From assembly GCA_937915785.1 (NCBI GenBank), contig CALGGY010000087.1, positions 1 to 35,042 of the forward strand: DNA of 35,042 bases, written 5' to 3'. Positions 6,769-14,712 of the stretch are shown one piece after another (the first letter of the stretch is position 1; every line of letters begins with the position of its first letter). Under the pieces are notes generated by a model that did no database searches, was not told the origin of the DNA, and worked only from the letters and a program-made list of their open reading frames with translations. Source of the DNA: an uncultured Bacteroidales bacterium (GTDB lineage: Bacteria > Bacteroidota > Bacteroidia > Bacteroidales > P3). A program made the position numbers and the translations under genes.

Positions 6769-7917
6769 TTATATTATCTCTTCCCAAAAATCTTTTGGCA
6801 AGAAGATATTTTTTACTCTTGTAGCATCTACAAACATCGGGGCTATCTCTCTTGGCGAGTATCCTGCCACGCCACATCCAATGCGAGTTACGAGAAACGT
6901 CATCTCCGGATGGCTGTCGGCAAATTGGATAAATCTCTGCACTGCATCTCTTGTGTTGCCCAGCCCTTCCATGGTGGGAATGGCGTAGCTCTGTCCCTGC
7001 AGTCCTTCGCCCTGTCCCATTATGGCACCGAATTTTTCAACAGCTGCACGTGCCGCTCCACCGCCATGGACGCCTGCGGCATTGCTGCCGAACACAAAAA
7101 TCTCATTGTTGTTCAGATGGCCTATGTTATATGGTGTAAAACGGTGCGAATAAGCTGCAAGTTCCTCGTAGTTCCTGTTTTCGCGGTTCATTCTTGCCTT
7201 GTTTAGCTTACGCTCAACGGGCGACATGGACGCTTCTGCACAGAATTCGGCTTTCATACGGCTGTAGTAACGCATTTTCGACCTGCGTTCGCTCTCCCAT
7301 GCCATCTGCATGCCTTCGCTGTCGTCCACAAACGACATGGTGTTGCTGATGGACAGGTCTCTGCCCACGCGTTCCACATCCTGATTGGTGCCGATGTAGG
7401 CAAAATTCCAGCCCTCCTCGCTCTGCATACGTTCCACGAGGGCTTTTATGGCGCTTCCAGTGTATTCGCGCGATGCGTTTTCCATACCGTCGGTAATCAC
7501 CGTAACCACGGCAGTGGCGTTGGGCAGGTCCTTAATCTGCTCCAGCAGGCGGTTAAGGCTGAACCCCATGGCATCGTACAGCGGGGTGCCGCAGCAAGGA
7601 CGATATTCGCGTGGGGTAAGATCTTTCACATCTTCCACCGGTGTGTTTTCGTAAATATAATCCATGGAACAAGCACAGAACGGCAATAATGTAACATATT
7701 GTATCTGAGTGTCTCTGTTCTGTTCCTGTGCTTCGCGAATGCCCTCGATGGTTTTGTTGAAACCCATGATGGCCGCTCCGGCAATGCTGCTCATAGAACC
7801 GCTTTTGTCCAATATTATCAGATTGAAAATCTGCTGTTTGCCTTCGGCTGTTGGTACGGGAGCAGGTGCGCCCACAGTTTCTCTTTTTTCGTTTCTGTCT
7901 CTGTTAAAGATACTCAT
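6769..7917 (-). CDS. VWA domain fused to an A1S_2505-type macro-like domain
   Basis: A 382-residue cytoplasmic fusion. The von Willebrand A domain (about 28-215) has an intact metal-ion-dependent adhesion site: D37-x-S39-x-S41 in LIILDKSGSM, T111 in GTPLYD, and D143 in VITDGMENAS. A charged helical linker (about 215-255) leads to a macro-like domain (about 266-382) with NEIFVFGSNAAGVHGGGAAR, FGAIMGQGEGLQGQSYAIPT and RIGCGVAGYSP, the pattern of the A1S_2505 group of the macro superfamily, whose relatives bind ADP-ribose. The ATG at 7917 is chosen because the frame upstream only shadows the Nudix gene. It sits 41 bp after that gene and 27 bp before the DraG-like gene. An inferred role is as an ADP-ribose-sensing scaffold; catalytic activity is not shown. 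Confidence 0.88.
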   Translation of the reverse strand: MSIFNRDRNEKRETVGAPAPVPTAEGKQQIFNLIILDKSGSMSSIAGAAIMGFNKTIEGIREAQEQNRDTQIQYVTLLPFCACSMDYIYENTPVEDVKDLTPREYRPCCGTPLYDAMGFSLNRLLEQIKDLPNATAVVTVITDGMENASREYTGSAIKALVERMQSEEGWNFAYIGTNQDVERVGRDLSISNTMSFVDDSEGMQMAWESERRSKMRYYSRMKAEFCAEASMSPVERKLNKARMNRENRNYEELAAYSHRFTPYNIGHLNNNEIFVFGSNAAGVHGGGAARAAVEKFGAIMGQGEGLQGQSYAIPTMEGLGNTRDAVQRFIQFADSHPEMTFLVTRIGCGVAGYSPREIAPMFVDATRVKNIFLPKDFWEEII

Positions 7918-7958
7918 AATTTTTTTGATTTTTAATTGTTTGACCCATTGTTTATTTG

Positions 7959-8780
7959 TCAGAATTCCAGACGGAACTCGTTGTTTTCTTTGTATTTGTC
8001 GTATTTTTCTTTGTTGAACCGGAACAGTTTGCCCTTGCGTCCGCGCTGATGTTTTTCTGTTGCAGGCTGGCTGCTGTAGCGCACGTCGGAACTTCCAAAA
8101 AGGCTGTCGATGGACATAGATTTCATCTCGTCGTGCGCACCATAATATGTAGGCTCCGTTTCTTCGTTGAACATTGGCTCGCTGCATCCGTCGGCATCTT
8201 CGAGCACACCGGTAAGCAGCATTTTTTTCTGGAAATTGCGTCGGTCGAAATGTACGCCAAGTATTTCCTCGTAGAGCCGTTGCAGCTGTGGCATGGTGAA
8301 TTTTTCGCCCAGAAGGTCGAACCCCACTGGCTCGAAATGTATGTCCTCCTTTATCTTGCGCATGGCCTGACGCAGAATGTAGTCGTGGTCGAAAGCGAGG
8401 TGTGGCACTTCGTCGAGGGCAAACCACTGTGCCTGAGCGGCATCGTCGCCACCTTTAACCTCGGCACTTTTGGCCAAGGCGTAGAAAGCCACGGAGATGA
8501 CACGTTCGCGCGGGTCTCGGTGGATGTCCGAAAACACGCCCAGCTGCTTCATCTTGGCAAGCTCCAAACCCGTCTCCTCCACCAGCTCGCGCAGGGCACA
8601 TTCTTCCACAGTCTCGTCGATACGCATAAAGCCGCCAGGAAACGCCCACATATCCTCGAAAGGCTCCACTCCGCGCTTGATAAGCAGTATGCGGATTTTT
8701 TTACCGTCGAAACCAAACACCACACAGTCGGTGGCAACCGCAGGATGGGGATATTGGTATGTGTATTTTTGTTCTTCCAT
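7959..8780 (-). CDS. Nudix hydrolase with C-terminal winged helix (NrtR-type regulator)
   Basis: A 273-residue protein. An N-terminal Nudix domain (about 10-150) carries a complete Nudix box, G50 through E56, R64-E65 and E68-E69 to G71-L72 (GFMRIDETVEECALRELVEE). A C-terminal winged helix follows (FTMPQLQRLYEEIL, DRRNFQKKML, then RGRKGKLFRFNKEKY). This architecture defines NrtR-family regulators of NAD metabolism, where the Nudix domain senses ADP-ribose-type ligands. Many regulators have a degraded Nudix box; here it is intact, so hydrolysis is possible. About 45 extra residues, partly acidic, sit within the wing. The ATG at 8780 is chosen because the alternative at 8816 would lie within the promoter's -7 box. 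It heads the operon and probably regulates it. Confidence 0.88.
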   Translation of the reverse strand: MEEQKYTYQYPHPAVATDCVVFGFDGKKIRILLIKRGVEPFEDMWAFPGGFMRIDETVEECALRELVEETGLELAKMKQLGVFSDIHRDPRERVISVAFYALAKSAEVKGGDDAAQAQWFALDEVPHLAFDHDYILRQAMRKIKEDIHFEPVGFDLLGEKFTMPQLQRLYEEILGVHFDRRNFQKKMLLTGVLEDADGCSEPMFNEETEPTYYGAHDEMKSMSIDSLFGSSDVRYSSQPATEKHQRGRKGKLFRFNKEKYDKYKENNEFRLEF

Positions 8781-8800
8781 TTTTTGCATTATTTGTTTAG

Positions 8801-8825
8801 TGTAATTACAACGCAAAATTACAAC
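8801..8825. promoter_or_regulatory. palindrome and direct repeat at the predicted start site
   Basis: TGTAATTACA (8801-8810) is a perfect 10-bp palindrome at the predicted transcription start of the Nudix-led operon. It overlaps the first of two direct AATTACAAC repeats (8804-8812 and 8817-8825). The position suits an autorepressor site, with the encoded winged-helix protein as the obvious candidate. The assignment is inferred. Confidence 0.45.
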
Positions 8826-8845
8826 CTTTTCCCGAATTGACCAAA
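8814..8845 (-). promoter_or_regulatory. promoter of the Nudix/VWA-macro/DraG operon
   Basis: Minus strand: TTTG (8845-8842), exactly 20 bp, TAATTTTG (8821-8814), a full match to the Bacteroidota consensus. The start would be near 8807, giving a leader of about 27 nt before the ATG at 8780. Confidence 0.75.
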
Positions 8846-9218
8846 TTTTTTTGTGTTTTTTTTACATATTTTTTATAACTTATTGTGTATCTGATGTTTA
8901 AAAATACAATATTCATTATATTTGGACTTAAAAAAGGTGAAAATTTGAGTCGGTTTGACAAATGTTTTTGTGATTTTTGACGTAATTTTTACGCTCTTTA
9001 TCGAAAATAATGCTTTTTGTGGAAAGGATTTTTATGCAGTCATATCCGAAAAAAGTGTATCTTTGCAAAACGGATTATCATTTAAAAAGGCACAGAATAG
9101 CAGTGCATTTAGCACTTAGCCATTCTATTACCATACGACAATCCAGATTATTTATCGTCTCGATTTTCAAACATTTGAACAAACAAAGCAGAAACAGCAG
9201 TGCTGCCCCCAAAAAGAT
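8846..9218. other. intergenic region between divergent units
   Basis: About 370 bp of AT-rich DNA between the minus-strand Nudix operon and the forward LTA-synthase-like gene. It holds the forward -7 box at 9058-9065 and a short dyad (CGTAA-TTT-TTACG) near 8980. A small open frame at 9010-9222 begins upstream of the -7 box and is judged spurious. Confidence 0.4.
9058..9065 (+). promoter_or_regulatory. -7 box for the LTA-synthase-like gene
   Basis: TATCTTTG followed by C is the canonical Bacteroidota -7 element. No TTTG lies at the ideal distance; the nearest is TTTA at 9031-9034 (23 bp). The leader would be about 145 nt. Confidence 0.5.
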
Positions 9219-11159
9219 ATGAAAAGTTTCAAAATTTCGGTTTTCATTTATTTGCTGATACTTGCAGTCTTCTTTATTTTCAGGCTGCTGCTTTTTTTGG
9301 TGAATCTCGACAGCGTGTCGGGTGCCTCCTTTGGCGAGGTGCTGATGGCCTTTGCAAACGGTCTGCGTTTCGACACCACCACCATTACATACATAATAAC
9401 GATCCCGGTTTTGACACTTATTGCAACCGATTTTGCCGGCAAAATGCCAAATCCGTTGAAACTTTCACTGCTTTGGTTCATCTCTATTCTGTCGTGTGTG
9501 GCTTTTCTGGTCTGCGCTGCCGATATCCCATATTACGGCGAGTTTGTTACACGTTTCAACGTTTCGGCTCTCAACGAATTTACTGCGGGCAATGCGGGCA
9601 ATGTTGCAAAAATGATTTTAAGCGAACCCAAGTTTTTGGTATATCTGATACCTTTTGTAGGACTTTCGGTGCTTTTTGTGATAGTGCTCAGGAAAATTCT
9701 GGACATCACCAAATCGTTCGATCGTGGCCAATGGTTGCAAAAAACGGGGTTTTCAGTGCTTTTGATAGTGCTTGTGTTTTTTGGCATGAGAGGCAGGGTG
9801 GATTTTAGCCGCAAACCTCTCACGCTTAACGACGCATTTTTTTGCAGCAACCATTTCCTGAACCAGCTGGGACTCAATCCCAACTACGTGCTGATACGCA
9901 GTGCACGCGAAAAAATGGCCAACAACTATTTTGCCGATGTCGATGCTGACAAAGCCTTGGCCGAAGTGCAACGGCAACTGGGCATAACAGAACCCTCCGA
10001 TGATGGTTTCCCTCTCAGCAGGAAAGTGCCGGCCAACAGCCCTACAAAACGTTACAACATTGTGGTGGTACTGATGGAAAGCATGAAAGCCGGCAACATG
10101 GCCCACTTCGGCAACATCAAAAACATAACGCCAACACTTGATTCGCTTGCCGACAACGGTCTGTTTTTCAATACTTTCTACTCGCAGAACACCCGCACTT
10201 GCTACGGCATTTTCAGCACCCTCACGGCATTTCCCGCCATGTGGCCGGGCAATCCTCTGTATGCCACACCGCTCCGCCCATACGAAAGTCTGCCGTCGGT
10301 ATTGCAACACAACGGCTACTCCACCGCGGCAGTAATTCCCCACGAAAGGGACTACGACAACCTGTACGGCTTTTGCAGTGCAAATGGTATCGACACTCTG
10401 CTCTCGCTCGAGGACTACCCCAAAAGCGAAGTGGCCAACACTTGGGGCATCCCCGACCACTTGGTTTTTGCACACACCATGCAGCTCATCGACGGTATGT
10501 ATGCCAAAGGAAAACCCTTCTTTATCAACGTGCTCACCGTTAGCAACCACCTGCCTTTTGTGTTGCCGCCAAGCAACATATACACCCCCGCACACCCCAA
10601 CTACAACGACGAGGAAAAAGAAATAGAATACGCCGACTTTGCCATCGGCGATTTTCTGAAAAAGGCTTCTGCAAAACCATGGTACGACAGCACCATATTC
10701 GTGTTTTTGGGCGACCACGGCAAACCATGTGACACACCATATCCAATATCGCTCGATTTTGTGCATGTGCCACTTATCATATACTGCCCAAGCCTTATCC
10801 AGCCGAAAACATACGAGCAGGTGGCATCGCAAGTGGATGTGTTTCCAACACTTATGGGACTTATGGGCATAGGCTACAACAATAGCACCTTTGGCATGGA
10901 CCTAACGAAACAGCCCCGCAAATATGCCTATTTTATGAATGGCGACAAATACGGCGTGGTTGACCATAAATGGCTATACATTTCTGATTTACAACATAGT
11001 ACACAAGCACTTTACCGATATATGGATAGCGACACCACCAATTACATATCCACCAACCGTGAAAAAGCTACCGAAATGAAAACTTTCGGCGAAAGCAACT
11101 GGAAAACCGCCATTGTGCTGAACGGCAACAGAATAGAAGTTTCGCGATTCTTGCGATAA
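9219..11159 (+). CDS. LTA-synthase-family membrane transferase (sulfatase fold)
   Basis: A 646-residue inner-membrane protein. About five hydrophobic helices fill residues 7-190, followed by an extracytoplasmic alkaline-phosphatase-superfamily domain (about 275-620). Visible active-site elements are the metal-binding glutamate in VVVLMESMKAGN (E287), the probable catalytic threonine T327 in YSQNTRTCYG, and D499-H500 in FVFLGDHG. The family includes lipoteichoic acid synthases and phosphoglycerol or phosphoethanolamine transferases. Bacteroidota do not make lipoteichoic acid, so a head-group transfer onto an envelope glycan or lipid is more likely. The gene runs tail-to-tail into a paralogue on the other strand, with only 17 bp between stop codons. 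The family is firm; the donor and acceptor are unknown. Confidence 0.9.
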   Translation: MKSFKISVFIYLLILAVFFIFRLLLFLVNLDSVSGASFGEVLMAFANGLRFDTTTITYIITIPVLTLIATDFAGKMPNPLKLSLLWFISILSCVAFLVCAADIPYYGEFVTRFNVSALNEFTAGNAGNVAKMILSEPKFLVYLIPFVGLSVLFVIVLRKILDITKSFDRGQWLQKTGFSVLLIVLVFFGMRGRVDFSRKPLTLNDAFFCSNHFLNQLGLNPNYVLIRSAREKMANNYFADVDADKALAEVQRQLGITEPSDDGFPLSRKVPANSPTKRYNIVVVLMESMKAGNMAHFGNIKNITPTLDSLADNGLFFNTFYSQNTRTCYGIFSTLTAFPAMWPGNPLYATPLRPYESLPSVLQHNGYSTAAVIPHERDYDNLYGFCSANGIDTLLSLEDYPKSEVANTWGIPDHLVFAHTMQLIDGMYAKGKPFFINVLTVSNHLPFVLPPSNIYTPAHPNYNDEEKEIEYADFAIGDFLKKASAKPWYDSTIFVFLGDHGKPCDTPYPISLDFVHVPLIIYCPSLIQPKTYEQVASQVDVFPTLMGLMGIGYNNSTFGMDLTKQPRKYAYFMNGDKYGVVDHKWLYISDLQHSTQALYRYMDSDTTNYISTNREKATEMKTFGESNWKTAIVLNGNRIEVSRFLR

Positions 11160-11176
11160 TCAACACAACAAGCTTT

Positions 11177-13110
11177 TCAGTGTCGGAAAAGAGTTTTGCC
11201 GGTACGCAACAAGTACTGCACTGCCTGCCATTGTGCAAAACAGTAATTCTGCATGCTGTCGGCCACTTCGGGGTGGACAGAAAGGCTGTCGGCCGGAGAG
11301 CCGGTGCGGTAATGATAAAGGTACGGCCGGTCGGCGTCGGCAAGTTTCACCAGATACCACTCCTTGCCGATAATACCGTAGCCTGTGCCGTTCATCATAC
11401 TGGCGTAAGAGCGTTTTTCGCGCCTCAGGTCTATGCCGAAAGTGTTATTGTAATAAGGCAGGTTCAGAATGCCCATCACCGTGGGGAAAATGTCGGTCTG
11501 CGAAGCCATTTCATCACTGGTTTCGGGAGGCAAAATGGCAGGTGCGTAGAAAATCAAAGGCGAGTGGAAATAACTGAGTGCCAGGGGGTAGCTATTGTCG
11601 AGCGAATTGCCGTGGTCGGCCACAAAAACAAACACTGTGCTGTCGAACCAAGGGCGTGTGGAGGCCTGTGCCACAAACTGCCGCATGGCGTCGTCGGCAA
11701 AAGTTACAGCCTGTTCCCACTCAGCTTTGTCGGAGGTTTTGTATTTGTCTGGAATGTAGTATGGCGGATGGTTGCTCACGGTGAGTATGGTGGCAAAAAA
11801 CGGCTTGCCTGTCCCCGAAAGGGAGTCGAGCTTGGCGGTGGCATAGCGGAACAGGTAGTCGTCGGGCACGCCGTAGCTGTTTTTCCGCTCCTTGGCGGGA
11901 TAATCCTCCTCGGAGTAGAGGCGGTCGTAGCCGTTGGCCATCATAAAAGCGTTGGTGTTGTCGAAATTCTTGTTGTGCCCAACGAAAAAAGTTGTGGAGT
12001 AGCCGCATCTCTTCAGCTCGTAGGCCATGCTGTTGAAAGTGCGTATTGGGGTGTTGTACATAGGGTGGCGCCCCATGATGGTGGGGTACGACACCAGCGA
12101 GGAGTAGGTGCCCAAGCAGGTGCGGTCGCCGGTAGTGTAGCAGTTCTCGTAATACAGGCTGTGGCCGATGATAGAGTCGAGGAAAGGCGCAATGGCCTTG
12201 GGGTAGCCGTTGCGTTGCAGGTTGTTGGCCGACATGCTCTCCATTATCACAAACACCACGTTGTAGCGATGTTCCTTGCCCGAAGGTTCTATTTTTCGAA
12301 GTATCGGAAAATCAGAATCGGGTTGCGATATGCCGAATTGTCGTTGCACATTGGCAATTGCCGTGCTGTCGTTGCAGAAGGTGATATCCACTTGGTCCTG
12401 ACGCGAGAGGCTGCGTATCAGAACATAGCAGGGATTCAGGCCTAATTGGTTCAGAGTTTGGTTGTTGCAGAAAAACGCCAGTCCCGGCTGAATGGGACGC
12501 GTGTTGAAATTTGCGTTGCCCCGCATTCCGAAAAACAGCAGTGCCAACAGCAGCAGGGTGTAAAGACTTTTGGCCACGAGGTGCCCTTTCTCCGGAGCGG
12601 GCAACAAGCGCAGCACCTTACGGGTGGCCCACCATAGCCCTGCGCCAACGGCAATGGCAGGCAGCAGCATAAGCACGTATGCCGGCTCTGTGGCAATCAT
12701 GCTAAGTATCGTGCCAAAGTTGCCCACCAACCCGTCGAACGCGGTGGCGTTGAAACGGTTGCCAAAATGTTGGAAATAAGGAATATCGGCTGCCACAATA
12801 AGCAACACCGGCACCATGCAAACCACCGACACAACGAAAGTTGCCGTTCGTAAAGCGGCAATTTTACGTCCCACAAAGGTTTCAACGGTCAGCAGCACTA
12901 TCGGCACGATAAGCAGGTAGCAGCATATCACAAGGTCGAAACGCAGGCCGACAACGAACATCCGGCCATTTGCGAAAAGGTGCAGTCGGCAAGGTTGGCG
13001 CAGTTCAGTAGCAAAAGTGCCAGCCTTTCGGCGAAAAACACCAGCAACCAAAGCAAACATCCTGCCAAAGCAAAACGGAGATTGTTTGTTGGTGGCTGCA
13101 ATCGTTTCAT
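11177..13110 (-). CDS. LTA-synthase-family membrane transferase, apparent frameshift near the 5' end
   Basis: A paralogue of the gene at 9219-11159. The frame from about 12970 down to 11177 encodes most membrane helices and the catalytic domain (VVFVIMESMSANN; TTGDRTCLGT with the probable nucleophile Thr; FVFVADHGNS). The natural start and first helix lie in another frame from ATG 13110 (MKRLQPPTNNLRFALAGCLL...LLVFFAERLALLLLN). The two join if one T is added to the T4 run at 12978-12975 (minus strand), restoring CTFFANGRMFVVGLRFD, which resembles the paralogue's AFANGLRFD. This is either a real frameshift or a homopolymer sequencing error. A frame opening at 13060 would replace the first helix with charged sequence and is unlikely to be the real start. 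It follows nqrE by 15 bp. Confidence 0.8.
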
Positions 13111-13125
13111 TATCTGATAAATAAC

Positions 13126-13743
13126 TTAAAACTTGACCCCCAAAAACGCCATAAAGGCAATGCCCATCAGCCCAGTGATGATGAAAGTGATGCCCAAACC
13201 GCGCAGGGGTGTGGGAATTTGCGAGTAGCGCAGCTTTTCGCGTATGGCGGCGATGCCCACAATGGCCAGCAGCCAGCCAATGCCCGATCCGAAAGCAAAG
13301 GCCGTGGCCTCGCCGATGTTCTGGTAGCCGCGCTCCTGCATAAACAGCGAAGCACCCAAAATGGCACAGTTCACGGCTATCAACGGCAGAAAAATGCCCA
13401 AAGTGTTATACAAGGCCGGCGAGTAGCGTTCCACCACCATCTCCACTATCTGCACAATGGCGGCCACCACAGCAATGAAAATGATGAACGAAAGGAAACT
13501 GAGGTCCACACCGCCAAGACTCTCGCTCAGCCAAGTGAGGGCGCCGGCGCGCAGTATGTATTTGTCCAACAGGTAGTTTACAGGCACCGTTATGGTCATA
13601 ACAAACGTTACCGCCACGCCAAGGCCAAAGGAGGTCTTAACCGTTTTGGATACAGCCAGATACGAACACATGCCAAGGAAAAACGCAAAAATCATGTTAT
13701 CCACGAACACCGACTGTACAAATATGTTGAAATAATGTCCCAT
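13126..13743 (-). CDS. nqrE: Na+-translocating NADH:quinone oxidoreductase subunit E
   Basis: A 205-residue, six-helix integral membrane subunit. Its start, MGHYFNIFVQSVFVDNMIFA, and length match NqrE rather than RnfA. Cys26 (LGMCSYLAV) and Cys126 (AVNCAILGA) correspond to the paired cysteines that, together with NqrD, bind a membrane-embedded iron-sulfur centre in Na+-NQR. The gene follows nqrD by 12 bp. Normally nqrF follows in an nqrABCDEF operon; here an LTA-synthase-like gene follows 15 bp later and no other nqr gene is in the window. The protein looks intact, so it probably works with subunits encoded elsewhere. Confidence 0.92.
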   Translation of the reverse strand: MGHYFNIFVQSVFVDNMIFAFFLGMCSYLAVSKTVKTSFGLGVAVTFVMTITVPVNYLLDKYILRAGALTWLSESLGGVDLSFLSFIIFIAVVAAIVQIVEMVVERYSPALYNTLGIFLPLIAVNCAILGASLFMQERGYQNIGEATAFAFGSGIGWLLAIVGIAAIREKLRYSQIPTPLRGLGITFIITGLMGIAFMAFLGVKF

Positions 13744-13755
13744 TACGCGTTGGCG

Positions 13756-14382
13756 TTAGTTTTTTTCACAAAGTTCCCTGTTGCGCGAGCGTTGAACCCA
13801 AATTACCACGCCCACAATAATCAGTGCCATCGGCGGCAGAATAAAAAGACCGTTGTTTTGGTAGAAACCGCCGTTTTCGGCGTACCAACCGGAGGGTATC
13901 ACGCTGTAGCCCAGCAGTGTGCCCGACCCGAACAGCTCGCGGAAAAACGACACTATCAGCAGTATGGCGCCATAACCTATGCCGTTGCCAATGCCATCCA
14001 CAAACGACTCCAGCGGACGGTGGCTCATGGCAAAAGCCTCCAAACGGCCCATAACAATGCAGTTGGTGATGATAAGTCCCACAAACACCGACAGTTGCTT
14101 GCTAATTTCGTAAAAAAACGCCTTCAAAAACTGATCCACCAAAATAACCATGGCGGCCACCACCACAAGCTGCACTATAATGCGTATCCGTGGCGGGATG
14201 GTGTTTCGCAACAGCGAGATGATAAGGTTCGAAAAAGCCACTACCACCGTTACCGAAATGGCCATCACCAAAGCCGGTTTCATCTGCGCCGTAACAGCCA
14301 ATGCCGAACAGATGCCAAGCACCTGAACAGTGATGGGATTGTTCTTGCCAATGGGATTTTTGATAAGCGGTTTAAACGACAT
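13756..14382 (-). CDS. nqrD: Na+-translocating NADH:quinone oxidoreductase subunit D
   Basis: A 208-residue, six-helix membrane subunit. Family signatures include NNPITVQVLGICSALAV (Cys25), RIRIIVQLVVVAAMVILVDQ, SKQLSVFVGLIITNCIVMGR (Cys108), SFVDGIGNGIGYG and FFRELFGSG. Cys25 and Cys108 match the cysteines shared with NqrE in the membrane iron-sulfur site. It is first in a minus-strand unit with nqrE and the LTA-synthase-like gene and has its own -7 box upstream. The usual upstream nqrC is absent: the region 14383-14712 is non-coding, so this is a relocated nqrDE pair and not an operon cut by the window edge. Confidence 0.92.
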   Translation of the reverse strand: MSFKPLIKNPIGKNNPITVQVLGICSALAVTAQMKPALVMAISVTVVVAFSNLIISLLRNTIPPRIRIIVQLVVVAAMVILVDQFLKAFFYEISKQLSVFVGLIITNCIVMGRLEAFAMSHRPLESFVDGIGNGIGYGAILLIVSFFRELFGSGTLLGYSVIPSGWYAENGGFYQNNGLFILPPMALIIVGVVIWVQRSRNRELCEKN

Positions 14383-14433
14383 CTGTTTTATTTACAATGG
14401 GTTGTAAAAAATCGGAACACTGGATTCCGTTTG

Positions 14434-14441
14434 CAAAGATA
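14434..14441 (-). promoter_or_regulatory. -7 box for nqrDE
   Basis: Minus strand TATCTTTG (14441-14434), a perfect -7 element. A -33 TCTG at 14467-14464 is spaced 22 bp away, one mismatch from TTTG. The leader to nqrD would be about 45 nt. Confidence 0.6.
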
Positions 14442-14582
14442 CGATTTTTTTTAATTCAGATTACAGAATTATGATTTCGGAAAAAATCGGAAATGAGAGT
14501 TTTGCTTTATCAAAGGTACCTGCAAAGGAGTTCAGGACGATTGTGAAGTGAAGCATTTTTTTGCCCTTTGCCATAAATCTAA

Positions 14583-14614
14583 TTTGTTTTTTCCAAAAAA
14601 AAATCATATCTTTG
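14583..14614 (+). promoter_or_regulatory. promoter of the exported-protein operon
   Basis: TTTG (14583-14586), exactly 20 bp, TATCTTTG (14607-14614) then C: a full Bacteroidota consensus promoter. The leader of about 90 nt runs to the ATG at 14713. Confidence 0.85.
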
Positions 14615-14712
14615 CGGATTGGAGCAGATGGGCTACACAAACATGATGATATTTGCAACACGTTATCAATCAACGTTTAGCACATAATGCTATATATTAA
14701 ATATGTACAAAA

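Larger units (their letters stand above)
14383..14712. other. divergent intergenic region
   Basis: About 330 bp between nqrD (minus) and the exported-protein operon (plus). It holds the two promoters listed separately and an imperfect dyad around 14472-14494 (ATTTCGG...CGGAAAT). No remnant of nqrC or another gene was seen. Confidence 0.5.

Noticed and set aside
7918..8427. N-terminal extension of the VWA-macro protein
   Set aside because: The extension is only the shadow frame of the Nudix gene; the ATG at 7917 gives a natural start for the VWA domain.
8781..8816. Upstream ATG at 8816 for the Nudix/wHTH gene
   Set aside because: It would lie within the -7 box of the predicted promoter, so it would not be in the transcript.
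11180..12445. Long forward open frame of 421 codons opposite the minus-strand transferase
   Set aside because: It is antisense to a clear sulfatase-fold coding region and has no family pattern; caused by the codon bias of the real gene.
13219..14454. Forward open frame of 411 codons opposite nqrD/nqrE
   Set aside because: The translation is His/Gln/Arg-rich shadow sequence; the minus-strand nqr genes are unmistakable.
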